A stretch of DNA of 64,000 nucleotides from Zygnema cylindricum (Eukaryota > Streptophyta > Zygnematophyceae > Zygnematales > Zygnemataceae). This document shows, one piece after another, positions 1 through 10,010 of the stretch. The notes beneath the pieces are model-generated. The model worked only from the letters and a program-made list of their open reading frames with translations. It had not been told where the DNA came from and ran no database searches. Numbering within the stretch: the first letter of the stretch is position 1; each line of letters starts with the position of its first letter. Where the stretch lies: the NCBI GenBank assembly GCA_037447655.1, contig JBBHKE010001973.1, positions 341,326-405,325 of the forward strand, written 5' to 3'. A program made the position numbers and the translations under genes.

Positions 1-184
1 CCGAAAGTAGGATCTGATGGCCTAGAGACATTCGAAAGAGAGGTAGAGGAAGTAGAAGGAGATGGTGTAAAGGTACCTGCTCAAAAATGATATACTTTTG
101 AATTTTCTCATTCCTTTCAGCTGCATCCATACTAATAACATCCACAGATTGACTCTCTTCTTTAATTTGAATATTCTTGGCTGT

Positions 185-910
185 TTAAAGGCATTTTCTC
201 TGAGGGTTATCTCTATAGCATGCAGATTCATCATCATAGCCTAAGAAAACTACAAGTATAGATTTTGGGCTAAGCTTCCAATTTAGAAGATTATCCAAGA
301 TAAAGCATTTGCTACCAAAGACTCTAAAATGACCAACATTTGGTTTTTTGCCTGTCCATACTTCATAAGATGTTTTGCCCTTAACAGTTAAGTTTTCTAC
401 TCTATTTCTGATGTAGGAAGCACAATGAAAAGCTTCCCCCCAAAACTCTGGATCCACACCTTTATCGGCCATCATAGAGCGAGCACATTCAGTCAAAGTC
501 CAATTAAGTCTCTCGGCCACACCATTTTGTTCCCGTGTGTACGGAGCAGTAAATTCACGAGAGATGCCATTTTATTTCAAGAAATCAGCAAAGGCATGGG
601 ATATATACTCTCCACCATTAACCATCGGCAAAGAAAAAATAGATTTGTCGTGAAGTTTCTCCGCCCAGATTTTGTAGTGCTTAAAGTGAGTGAAGACTTC
701 GCTCTTCTCCTTCATGAAGTATAAGCGGTTGTACCGAGAGTAGTCATCTGTAAAGGTGACAAAATAGCGGCTGCCACCAAGAGAAAGAACTTTGGAAGGG
801 CCGAAGACATCAGAGTGAATAATACAAAGGAGATTTGTGGCTGGATGATTAGAAACTTGTGGGAGGGGAAGCTTGTGAAGCTTTTCAAGAGAACAACTAT
901 CACAAACATG
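185..910 (-). pseudogene. Copia-1 integrase fragment
   Basis: The retroviral-type integrase core is readable across at least one frameshift. The first acidic block is HSDVFGP, the second is around NGGEY, and the third is EQNGVAERLNW, followed by the region ending FRVFGSKCF. This matches the D,D(35)E integrase of Copia Pol, which inserts element cDNA into the host chromosome. The longest single open stretch is 185-520. It is broken and non-functional. Confidence 0.75.
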
Positions 911-913
911 AGA

Positions 914-1271
914 CTATTTTTGACCAAGCTTGACTCCCTCTATCATATCATTCTTTATGATCTTAGTAAGTCTCTTATGATGTAAATGACGAAGTATTTT
1001 ATGCCACAAAACACTATCACATAGGACACTGGAGTAAGCAAAATCAATTTTATTAGCCAGATCCATGCGGTACAAAAAGTTTGGGCCTCTTGTTCCTACT
1101 AGAGCTACTCTTCCATCCTTGCTCACTTTTTTCTTGCCATTTTTTTTGGAGAACCTCAAAGCCTTTGCTTTCAGCTACAGACGTAGAAAACAATTTTTTC
1201 TTAAACTTTGGAACATACAAGACATCGTACAAAGTTCTCTTAACAACCTTTCCATCTATCACACAATCCAT
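914..1271 (-). pseudogene. Copia-1 protease C-terminus and pre-integrase fragment
   Basis: Two overlapping frames on the minus strand encode a protease tail (TLYDVLYVPKFKKKLFS, the usual 'VLYVPxLxxNLLS' block after the catalytic Asp) and then a GAG-pre-integrase zinc region (LWHKILRHLHHKRL). A frameshift separates them. The catalytic DSG motif was not located in an open frame upstream. Confidence 0.65.
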
Positions 1272-1972
1272 ATCTATATTTCCTTTGGCATTTGATTCAA
1301 CAGCATAGCCAGAAGCATAAAAGATTTGACTTACAATAATAATAACATCTCCTTAAACCAAGACTTGTTCCAGCACATGTGTAAAGAGCTACCGGAATCC
1401 ATTATCCATCCGAGGTCCTTTTCTCCTTCCATCATGTCGAGTTTGGCAAGAGAAAAGAACTCTTTGTCATAAGTTTTCGGAAAACGGGTCACATCAGGTT
1501 TTTCTTCCTCAATCTTCTTCTTCTCTAATTCTGTATCTTCCGCTGAAAATGCAAGAGCTTTATTCGGGTTTCTATGAGGAATAGAAGGTCTTCGATGTCT
1601 TTATCCTTTCTCAATGATACCTGTTTCAATTTCTTTTATATACAAAGGACAAGCTTTGAAAGAGTGACCATCATTATAGCAATAAACACATTTCTCAAAC
1701 TTGGGATTAAACTGATTCCATTGATATCTACTTTCCCTCTAAAATTCAGCCGTGAAGGCTATAGCTGGTTTCCTAGATCCTAAAAGTGTTTGAGTGGCTT
1801 CTTCTGACAAGATAAACTCTATAGTTGTTTGCAAAATCCAAAGAGGTTTAGACAATTTTTTCATTTCATCAGAGGCTCTTTTATATGCACTAGGTAGCCC
1901 CCTTTTAGAGAATCATAGCCTGATGATAAGGGGAGAAAGTCCCCCATAACATGCATTTTCTAAAAATATTAC

Positions 1973-2330
1973 TCAAAACCGATTAGTGTATTCCACCATG
2001 CTACCGCCAGTGTACTTATACTCATATATCTGACCAATAGTTATAATCTTATGCTGGTCACTAGCTCGAGCATATGAAGATTTCAAAGCATCCCACAAAT
2101 CTGATGCCTTTGTAACATTAATATATTTCATATGCAATTCTTTTGATATCATAAGCTTTAATAAATGCAAAGCTTAGTCATTTTTTTTATCAAAGGTGGC
2201 ATCAGATTCTGATAGGGATCCATTTAACACATCAATAAGTTTCACTTGCTTGAAGTAAGACTTAACCAAATCTGCCCAATACACATATTCACGTCCATCA
2301 AAGACTAGAATTGGTAAAGGCGGGCCCGTG
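1973..2330 (-). pseudogene. Copia-1 gag fragment
   Basis: The minus-strand translation gives a Copia gag N-terminal region. It starts near 2330 with a Ser-rich leader and a segment containing FDGREYVYWADLVKSYF. After a stop near 2175 it continues with KASDLWDALKSSYARAS, typical of the UBN2/retrotran_gag fold. Gag forms the capsid of the particle. At least two in-frame stops are present, so this is a relic. No zinc knuckle was seen in the remaining sequence down to about 1300. Confidence 0.7.
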
Positions 2331-2627
2331 ACCTGTTGTTATGAGACAACTGCTGGTACTGAAGATGAAGAAGAAGCAACAGTAATATTAATTGTAGAAC
2401 AAAACAAGAGAGGAAGCTTTCACAAATACCAATGGCAAAACAACAACTTTGACAGACAATAACTTTCAACACATGGACAAAATAATCCTAAAAATATACT
2501 ACAGTGTAGATATTGTTGGTTTTTGGAAAGCTTTGAGTCTAAGCAAATTTATAGGACGGCAGATAAATAGATCTATATGGACACACGTCATCTCTTGAAT
2601 CATAGTCAGGTTTTTGGATTGTACCGA

Positions 2628-2860
2628 CAACGCAGCTGCGACACAGATGGAACAAGCGCAGCTGCGGTTATTTTTGATATGCTGTACGGACAAACGCAGC
2701 CTGCGACGCAACGGTTCAAACGCAACTGCGGTACATGACAACGCAGTTGCTACACAACAAGACAAACGCAACTGCGGCTAATTTTTGTATGTAACAACGC
2801 AGCTGCTACGAAGCTACGAATACTTGAATGTAATCAAGAATTGGATTACGCTGCTGCGAT
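2628..2860. repeat. Cluster of CGCAGCTGCG-type palindromes in the LTR U3
   Basis: About seven to eight imperfect repeats of ACAACGCAGCTGCG and variants (CGCAACTGCG, CGCAGTTGC) are spaced about 25-40 bases apart just upstream of the TATA box at 2864. The core CAGCTG is an E-box-like palindrome. The position upstream of a retroelement TATA box suggests U3 enhancer repeats (inference). Confidence 0.6.
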
Positions 2861-2863
2861 TGA

Positions 2864-2871
2864 TATAAATA
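2864..2871 (+). promoter_or_regulatory. LTR TATA box
   Basis: TATAAATA lies in the middle of the 2514-3274 LTR, directly after the CGCAGCTGCG cluster. This is a standard U3 core-promoter arrangement. Confidence 0.5.
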
Positions 2872-3347
2872 GAGTCAACGGATGAGATTCACTAAGCTAG
2901 GCGACAAGTATTTGATCAAATCACTTGTTTAGGATTCTCAGTAATATTGATTGTATAGTGGTAAATTAGTTTTAGGGTGATCAGGAGCACTTAGACCTTA
3001 GTGACAGTTTAGTCCTTTTGGACGTATGTTTAATGAACACTTGTATCGGCGGTACAACACTATGTAGTAGGAAAACTGAGTGAAGAGTATAAGACTTAGG
3101 ACGTAGAACATTTTATGTATCCAGACTTCCAGACTGTGAAATCTGCAAACTGTTTTTGGGAAACTTGTGAGTTGCATATCTTGGTGTATGTTGAATCAAT
3201 TGAGCTGAAACTTTGGGAGTTGTTAGTCTCTGTGATATTATATATTGTGGTATAGTTTGAATCAGTTTGGTTCATTGTATCAGATTTGGTGAGCTGTAGA
3301 AAACAGCTGTTTAATAGGATTCTTGATTAGCTTCTGTAAGTGAGATA

Positions 3348-3418
3348 ATGTCTACTTCCACTACTAATGTTGATGCTTCACCTGCTCCAGTGGTTGTAGA
3401 ACAACAAACGAGTCATTA
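3348..3418 (+). pseudogene. Truncated gag start after the plus-strand LTR
   Basis: An ATG at 3348 opens a Ser/Thr/Ala-rich stretch (starts MSTSTTNVDASPAPVVV) closed by TAA near 3416. The composition resembles the gag leader of Copia elements. It resembles the leader in Copia-1 on the opposite strand. Only the first two dozen codons survive. The downstream sequence to 3520 has short gag-like composition but no open frame. Confidence 0.4.
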
Positions 3419-3419
3419 A

Positions 3420-3926
3420 TTACCTCAGACGGTACAAATATTTCCTCCGTGGGTACAAATATTACCTCCAATCTTACTGATATTTCATTCAAACTTTGCA
3501 TTCTAAGATTCTTTCAAGATTTTATGCATGTAATATTAACCTATGTTTTCAACTAGAATGAGCCAAGCAAATAAAAAGTGGTTTACTGTCGCGACCTAAT
3601 GGAAGGCAAGCCTTTCAGTAAAATTTTCCATACAATTATTGAGACGGCTAATGGAAGTCCACCCTTAGAGAAAAACCTCTCGAAATTATGATCGGTGCCA
3701 CGTAGTTAGTATTCATATTTTGAAAATCTAAAAATATTCTTCAAACGTAAAATCTGAACGATAATATCTGTATTAGGGGAGGTGGTTAATGATTTGTACG
3801 AAAAATTTGCGGCCATATTTTAATTTTGAAAATGGAAATCAAAATTTCGAAACAGAATGACAAAAAAACGCCTCAAACTTTGAAGGTCGGTGGATGTCAG
3901 ATGGAGCGTGCGATGATACTTTGTGT
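3420..3926. other. Stretch with no recognisable gene
   Basis: AT-rich sequence with no open frame of interest and no clear repeat. Confidence 0.5.
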
Positions 3927-4754
3927 TAGTGTTGGGTATCGAGGACCTTTTGCGATATTCAATATATATCGAATTTCAGGTACCCGATAATCGATATATC
4001 GCTTCGATATATCGAAAATCAAAATATCGCGATATATCGCCATTGTATTGCCGATATATCCTATCGTCAATATATCGAAGCATTTATATAAAAAATGAAA
4101 ATTTTCACAGTTCTCCAAGGTCACGTGCCTTCGGACACGGTGACCGTAAATTTTTTTGCCGAAAAGAAATACGGTTTTTTCCTGAAAGTCAGCAGTGTGA
4201 AGGAGATCTCTACATTGACGCGATACACTTAAATAATACGCAAGTACACGTACATAATACGCAAGTACGGATTTCCATACGAAAATGGTCGGTTTTCAAA
4301 TCTTTGACGATTTTAGAGATCTGATCGTCAACTTACATGGAACCACTCAAATCAAAACATGTATGCAAAAACTTGTTTACAGAAGATACGCGATGTAGAA
4401 ATTTTGCTTTCCGTACTATTACAGAGACCTCATGTAACCATACCCTAAATAAGTAATTATATGAATTACATAATTTGTACTTTTTTGTCGGTTATATTTT
4501 GCCGCGTCTACCTTTAAGTCATGGAAAAACAATCACGTCGTACGTGGCGTATCAGACAATTTGGTTTTTTCGCTAAAATAACATATTATATTAAAAAATA
4601 AAATATTTAGTTTAAAAATACTATATATCGCGATATATATCGCGATAATTTATGTTTGTCTGGGTACGATATATCGAGGAGTCTGCTCGATCGATATTCA
4701 ATATATCGAATATCGAGATTATCGCGATATGAATTTACCAGATACCCAACACTA
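3927..4754. mobile_element. MITE-like element with ATATCG-rich inverted ends
   Basis: Exact 12-bp terminal inverted repeats GTGTTGGGTATC (3929-3940) and GATACCCAACAC (4741-4752) are flanked on both sides by TA (3927-3928, 4753-4754), the target duplication of Tc1/mariner-type elements. Subterminal regions (3940-4080 and 4620-4745) are loaded with interspersed ATATCG/CGATAT words, so each end can fold on itself or pair with the other. The 824-bp interior has no transposase ORF, so it is non-autonomous. Confidence 0.7.
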
Positions 4755-4947
4755 CACCTTGAATCGTTATTAGCGTATAGAAATTATTAGTGTAAAGAAA
4801 AAATTAACGTCATTCATTCTAATTTAGTTCCAAGAGACGTGGCAGATTATCCCTTAAATAGTGTAGTTTATTATATTTAAGGTATCAATGTCAAAATTTT
4901 GGGGTGCCGATATAGCGTACATAAGGCTAATAACGATTCACGGTGTA
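4753..4947. mobile_element. Short TA-flanked MITE, copy A
   Basis: The element 4755-4945 starts CACCTTGAATCGTTATTAGC and ends with its near-perfect inverse, bounded by TA at 4753-4754 and 4946-4947. Its left TA is the same dinucleotide as the right TA of the preceding ATATCG-rich element, so the two elements abut. It is almost identical to copy B at 5320-5517. There is no coding capacity. Confidence 0.8.
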
Positions 4948-5317
4948 CTTTCTGTATCCAGCGTGGCAGGAGGCACATGGCCTGTACGACATACGATGTG
5001 TACGCTTGCGATCGCTTGTTCATTGTGGATATTAATTTGATTTTTCACGTGTACCAATGGTACACGATGTGCGCGATTGCTTCGTGGATCTCAAAAGTGA
5101 AATATCCAACGGTCAGTAATTACGCCTACATCATTGGAGAATCCCGACAGCTTTCCAGTAACGATGATTCGTCTGACAAAAAAACAAAATTTTGTACGAA
5201 TATGTACGGCATCCAATAACGTACCCCACTTTTCGTGTAATGGAAGGTTACCCTAATAGAGATACAAGAGATACACGGTGCACCAGATTTAGCAAGCTAC
5301 AGCCTAGTACTGTACTC

Positions 5318-5519
5318 TACACCTTGAATCGTTATTAGCGTATAGAAATTATTAGTGTAAAGAAAAAATTAGCATCATTCATTCTAATTTAGTGTTAAGA
5401 GACGTGGCAGATTATGGTCCACGTCCTGAAATAGTGTAATTTATTATATTTAAGGTATAATGTCAAAATTTTGGGGTGCTGATAAAGCGTACATAAGGCT
5501 AATAACGATTCACGGTGTA
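5318..5519. mobile_element. Short TA-flanked MITE, copy B
   Basis: The element 5320-5517 is bounded by TA and has the same terminal inverted repeats and interior as copy A (4755-4945). By eye only a handful of substitutions and a small indel separate them. It is directly followed by a GTAC/TACTG-rich tract. Confidence 0.8.
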
Positions 5520-5600
5520 CTGTGCAGTACTCTACCGTACTATACTTTACTGTATTGTACTGTACCGCATTGTACTGTACCGTACAGTACTGTACAAGGT
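5519..5600. repeat. GTAC/TACTG-rich short repeat
   Basis: The tract is a run of GTACTGTAC-type words (for example ACTGTACCGTACAGTACTG) directly after MITE copy B. A similar (TACAG)n tract sits beside the MITE at 62.4 kb. Confidence 0.7.
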
Positions 5601-5910
5601 TTGTAGAAAGCGCATGTGAGTGCGCCAGCTTTCGATGAGGAAACGACAAAGCACATGACGATTCTGCCGGATTTTTATTCCGGTCAAACTTGCTCAATAA
5701 GACACACAGAAAAAGTCAAACACCAAAGTAAAGTACCGTTGCCGCATTCGTCCCCCCCCGCTAAGGACAAATAAAGCCCCAATACCCTTCCAGCACCATC
5801 TCAGACCTTCCCATCCCTCCAAACCAAAAAAAAAAAAAAAAAAAACAAAAGAGTGTGACACGTCGTCACGTGGCATTACACGACTCCCACCAAAAATTCC
5901 CTCTGACGTC

Positions 5911-6166
5911 ATGTCTCGCCGTACAATTTTCCTCCCGCTGCTCCTCCTCCTCCTCCTATTCGTCCGTACGGACTGCGCAACTGTCAAATCTTGCAAGACC
6001 CTTGGCGGCAAGGATTTCCTCCTATCAAAATCCGCCTCGTGTCGATCCCTCGTGAAGTGTTTCACCAAAAAAGACACTTTCAGAGGGCTCAACAGATTTC
6101 CATGTACGGCCTTATTTCTCAAACAGTTGAGAATGAGAAATAATAAAATATGTGTTTCTAAAAAGG
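5911..6166 (+). CDS. Possible first exon: signal-peptide-like, Cys-containing ORF (weak)
   Basis: The ATG at 5911 opens a frame beginning with a basic stretch and a poly-Leu core (MSRRTIFLPLLLLLLLFV), like a secretory signal peptide. About 60 residues with five cysteines follow. The frame reaches a good donor context (AAAAAGG|GTAAGG near 6165) just before a large purine microsatellite. This mirrors the exon/microsatellite layout of the PPR and glycosylase genes in this window. Beyond the donor, the frame continues only into poly-Arg/Gly/Glu microsatellite. Other frames (for example an ATG at 5855 with a Ser/Arg-rich leader) and the minus strand are also open here. No family was recognised. 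Treat as a candidate. Confidence 0.25.
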
Positions 6167-6181
6167 GTAAGGTCAGGGGTT

Positions 6182-6545
6182 TTTGGGAGGAGGGAGGGAG
6201 GGAGGGAGGGAGGAAGGGAGGGAGGGAGGGAGGAAGGGAGGGAGGAAGGGAGGGGGAGGAGGGACGGAGGGAGGGAGGGAGGGAGAGAGGAGGGGGGAGG
6301 GGGGGGAGGGAGGGAGGGAGGGAGGAAGGGAGGGAGGGAGGGGGGAGAGAGGGGGGGAGGGAGGGATGAGGAGGGGGGAGGGGAGGGAGGGGAGGAGGGA
6401 GGGAGGGAGGAGAGAGGAGGGAGGAAGTGCGAAGGGGGGGCAGGGGGGAATCTTGGAAGTCCGGAATTTTTGGAGAGGGCGGGAGGGGGGTAGGGGAAGG
6501 GGGAGGGAAGAGGGATGGTAAGAAAGAGCCGAGGGGGGAAGGTGG
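6182..6545. repeat. (GGGA)n-type purine microsatellite
   Basis: About 360 bases of imperfect GGGA/GGA repeats. They create long Pro/Ser/Leu ORFs on the minus strand and Gly/Arg/Glu ORFs on the plus strand, which are not genes. Confidence 0.95.
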
Positions 6546-6599
6546 GGGGAGATATGCAGCTGACACTTGCCCAAATGTAGTGTGTGGTAAGAAAAAAGA

Positions 6600-9254
6600 A
6601 ATGCTCTAGTGATGTTTTGACATTTTTGTCCTTTTGTGGATTTTGATGGTATGGGATGACAGGGTCTTGTTAAGGATTTCGTTTTGGCGAATTCAAAGAG
6701 AGGAGAGAAAAATATGTGAAAAAAAATGATGTGAGTATAACAAAAACAAAAGTCGAGGGAAGAAGGCAATGAGAAAGAGAAAGGAAGAGGAGGTATGGAG
6801 GGAAAGAGTAGACAAAGGTAGTCGTGAGTGATAATGAGGGAGAAGGAGTGAGCCAGATGATGAGAGGTAAACGAGGAAAGAGAAGGTAGGAAGAGGGACA
6901 GAGGAGTAATTCTTGAGTGACTTTCTTAGAAGGGGAGGGTGTAAAGAGAGAGAGAAAGAGAGAGAGAAAGGGAGAGGGAGAGAGAGAGAGAAAGACCTTT
7001 GGGGAAAGAGTGCCTTTAGGGAGTTCCAATAAGTGGGTTTAGGAAAACAAAAGGCGAATGGTGGACCTTTCGAAGATCCAATTTAATTGTGTAAAAGGGT
7101 AAAATGGGACTTACTTCTTGTCATAGGAGTAAAATGGATATATTTTCTAGGGAACAACTTGATCATGTTGGGAAAATCTATGGAGAGCCTATTTATGCTT
7201 ATTATGATATGTGACTGTGTATTCCCGTAATGAGAAGGGGATTTCTAGCATTTGCATTGTGTGAATCGACGTATCGACTAAGTGTTCGCGTGTGTGTTTA
7301 GGTTCGGTTGTGTATTTTATGTTTAGTGTTGTTTCGTGTTAGTATCGTACAAACAGACCATTGAACGGTTTAGTTTCGGTGAATTATGTCTTAGCATTCT
7401 TGTACTATGTTTGTCTCTTGGTATGTTTGTGAGTGACTTTCTCGTGCGTTTGTGAAGAAAGCTAAGGTAGGCTGGCCTTGCAATAGTTGTATACTTATTG
7501 GTAAGAGAAGCTTTTTGAGTGTAAGAGAATAAGAACTTTGTAAGAGGGAGAGTACGAAAAGCTTTAGCATAATGTATGCGTATTTGGTTGAGACACTATG
7601 GTGATGTGTTATGAGATATCTCTTGTGTGTTGTGAGTTTGTAATTGCTTCCGCTTGTGTGTGTGTGAGGTGTTGCCCACGCCCGTGTGAGAACAATCCTA
7701 TCATATTTCACGATTTTTTTCACTCTATCACAAACCATTTTTTTTGTTATGAAAATGTAGATTTGTTATCTAGTTCGTATTTGGAAAAGACAAACCAAAG
7801 AGACAGAAAATCGAAAGTTTATATTACACTTAGTCGATAAGGTGCAGGAACTGATGATTCTTAATTTACATTTATGACATAATCAAAGAGCTATTAGACT
7901 GAACTGAAAAAAACTAAAAAAATCTTAAGATGTTGAGAGGCTAATTTTTCTTTTAAGGCGATTTTCCATGGTTATGGAAAGAAAACTTTCAATTACATAT
8001 CGAGTGTTGTTAATTTTGTTAGCAAACATTTTTGTTCGTCCATATTATTGAAACAAAGACACATCTAGATTTCAGTAACTTCATCATGAATTATGGTTTT
8101 TGGAAAACTCGGAATACTTAAAAGTTTAATTTTGTGAGCGTCAAGAAGAAAAATGGAGTCGACGCATTAAAATACAAACAAACAAACAAACCAAAAACTG
8201 AATTAAAACAAATTTTATTGAGATTAATGTCTGAATTTTCAGGGTTGAGAGTGTGTAAATTTACTATACTTCCGATCGTTATTAGAGTAAAACGGTTCTC
8301 TGAAGAATGGTCCTTCTACTAAAAATCATAACCTAGGGATAATAAAAATATGAAGGCAGTGTCCCGTGCCTCGTAGTTGAATATAGTTTTGTGTACTTTG
8401 TTTTAATAGCTTGCTGACCCTAAAAATCCACGAACCCCACTAATGGTTGGTAGCATAATAATGTCATACGTAGTCAAACAATTATTACAAATTGTTTGAT
8501 GTTGTAACAAGCAATAGTTTGGCAATATTTATCAGTCCCAAACTTCAACAATTTAAAGTAAAACATCATAATACCAAAATACCATAAGATTTTGACGCCC
8601 CGGATGTAACTTATGTTCATTAAATACCCTACTTTTTTTGTTTAAGGAAATTAATAAATATTTATCCACTCCCAAGTAAATTTGGGACGGTTGGGACTTA
8701 CATTGTGTGAATCAATGTCAATGTCGATGTCAATGTAGTAATGTTGGTTCGTATATAGTGGGTTCAATTTGGTCGAGCATCACATTGTGCATTTCCTTTC
8801 ATTTTGTTTCATTGTACTTTTCCACGTGTACGGTTTGTTTCATTTTGTGCGAGTTAAGTTTGCCGTACATGACTTCTACTAGTTTCGTTTCGAGTTGTTC
8901 CGTTTGACGTCGTTCCTTAATTAAAATCTACGTTAAACAATATGTTCTTGGATTAGATTTTTCTATTCAATTCTGTGGATAAGTTAAAAAACTAAATTTT
9001 GAGGGAGTTAATAAGAATTAAGAATGTATGAAAATGTATAAGTAAAGACTACATAGTCTGGGTATATTTCAACAAGTGTACATCGCTAGGGCATAATGGT
9101 CAAATAGGCATATTGGACGGGTTTGTGTCAGATTTATACTAGATCGGTTTCTTAATATGTTTTGTATATTTCATGCGTACACTAAATACGTGCCCGATCC
9201 AAACGCACGATTTTGTTTATGTAAATTTTATTAGTCGTTGGCGTGTTTGCATGC
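6600..9254. other. No gene recognised; purine-rich then AT-rich spacer
   Basis: 6660-7030 is GA-rich (notably 6940-7000, a GAGA microsatellite). 7030-9250 is AT-rich with no convincing exon on either strand. The small open frames here lack domain or splice support. Confidence 0.5.
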
Positions 9255-9458
9255 TACACCGCTCATCTTTATTAGTGCTAATAACACTAATTCGGTCACG
9301 ACTATTTCTGGCCAAAAGTCCCAAAATAGAGTTCACAACACTATTTAAGGAAGCGAACTACAATCTGCCACCGTCTCCTTGGACTAAATTAGTATTATTA
9401 ATTATAATTTCGCATTAACACTAATAAATCTTTAACGCTAATAACGATGAGCAGTGTA
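9255..9458. mobile_element. Short TA-flanked MITE, copy C
   Basis: The element 9257-9456 starts CACCGCTCATCTTTATTAG and ends with its inverse (CTAATAACGATGAGCAGTG), flanked by TA at 9255-9256 and 9457-9458. It has the same terminal consensus (CACCG..ATC.TTATTAG) and the same length (about 200 bp) as copies A and B, but a diverged interior. Confidence 0.75.
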
Positions 9459-9785
9459 GTTTCGTGTTTGATGTTTGAGTGTCTCACGGAAGTAAGTGGA
9501 GAACATCTAGTGGTTGTTGTGCCTTTTACACTTGGGTAGTCTTGAGGTAGTGAGGAATTCGTCTCTAGGGCTGAAGTTTGGGTGAGAAGAGTGAGTGAGA
9601 AGAAGCGTTAATAGAAGAAGTTTAATATACTAATATTTGGTCGATTTTTGTGTACTCTCATCCAATTGTGCTTTTGCTTATGAATAGTGTTATTTCTACA
9701 CACTCTGGGTCGATTTTATAACCCATTATATCATTTAGTATTGGAGCGAGGATAGTGCCCTATAGAGTGTTAAGTAATCTAACAT

Positions 9786-10010
9786 ATGGGATGGAAAAAA
9801 TCCACACCTTGGTCGTCGTTGAGTCGTAAGACCCTATTGAAGCCTTTAGAAGATATCCCGTATCCCTTCGAGGACCCCAATGAAAATGGTTTCAAATTTC
9901 GAACTTCGTATGAACAATCTCTTCCCATTGACCCATTCAGGCAAGAGAAATATGGGGAGTTAAGCAGTTCAAATGATTGGCTTCGTGATCTATTCGAACG
10001 CTTGTTATGA
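9786..10010 (+). CDS. Unrecognised small ORF, 74 residues
   Basis: An in-frame TAA lies directly upstream (9780-9782), so the ATG at 9786 is the only start. The product is hydrophilic and has protein-like composition with three Trp, alternating acidic and basic residues, and segments such as EDIPYPFEDPNENGF and NDWLRDLFERLL. It has no signal peptide or membrane segment. The opposite strand is also open over the same span, which weakens the case. No family was recognised. It could be a single-exon small protein, a first exon, or a chance frame. The flanking sequence shows no repeat. Confidence 0.3.
   Translation: MGWKKSTPWSSLSRKTLLKPLEDIPYPFEDPNENGFKFRTSYEQSLPIDPFRQEKYGELSSSNDWLRDLFERLL

Larger units (their letters stand above)
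1..2345 (-). mobile_element. Degenerate Ty1/copia retrotransposon (Copia-1), running off the left edge
   Basis: Read on the minus strand, gag pieces (about 2330-1973) are followed by protease C-terminus and pre-integrase pieces (1271-914) and an integrase core (910-185). This is the Copia order gag-PR-INT-RT. RT and RNase H would lie left of position 1, outside the window. Stops and frame changes break every domain, so the copy is dead. It is a different Copia lineage from the elements at 14-30 kb, because its gag and integrase sequences are clearly distinct. No LTR belonging to it was identified. Confidence 0.85.
2514..3274 (+). mobile_element. 5' LTR of a plus-strand Copia-like element (truncated)
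   Basis: The segment starts TGTTGG and ends TTCA. It is immediately followed by a primer-binding-like stretch (TTGTATCAGATTTGG, 3275-3289) resembling the complement of the initiator-Met tRNA 3' end. A TATA box (2864-2871) lies mid-LTR, and about 70 bases after the PBS is a gag-like ATG (3348). Only the 5' end of this element is present, and no second LTR was found. Boundaries are inferred from TG...CA and the PBS. Confidence 0.5.

Noticed and set aside
4899-5219. 106-residue plus ORF with several Cys
   Set aside because: It starts inside MITE copy A and runs through spacer. The sequence is not conserved at copy B, so it is probably chance.
5694-6769. Long Pro/Ser/Leu ORFs (up to 290 residues, minus) and Gly/Arg/Glu ORFs (plus)
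   Set aside because: Microsatellite artefacts over the GGGA tract. All frames are open and compositions are monotonous.
7391-7840. ORFs of 80-115 residues on both strands
   Set aside because: AT/TG-rich spacer, Cys/Val/Phe-rich composition from TGTG repeats, and no support.
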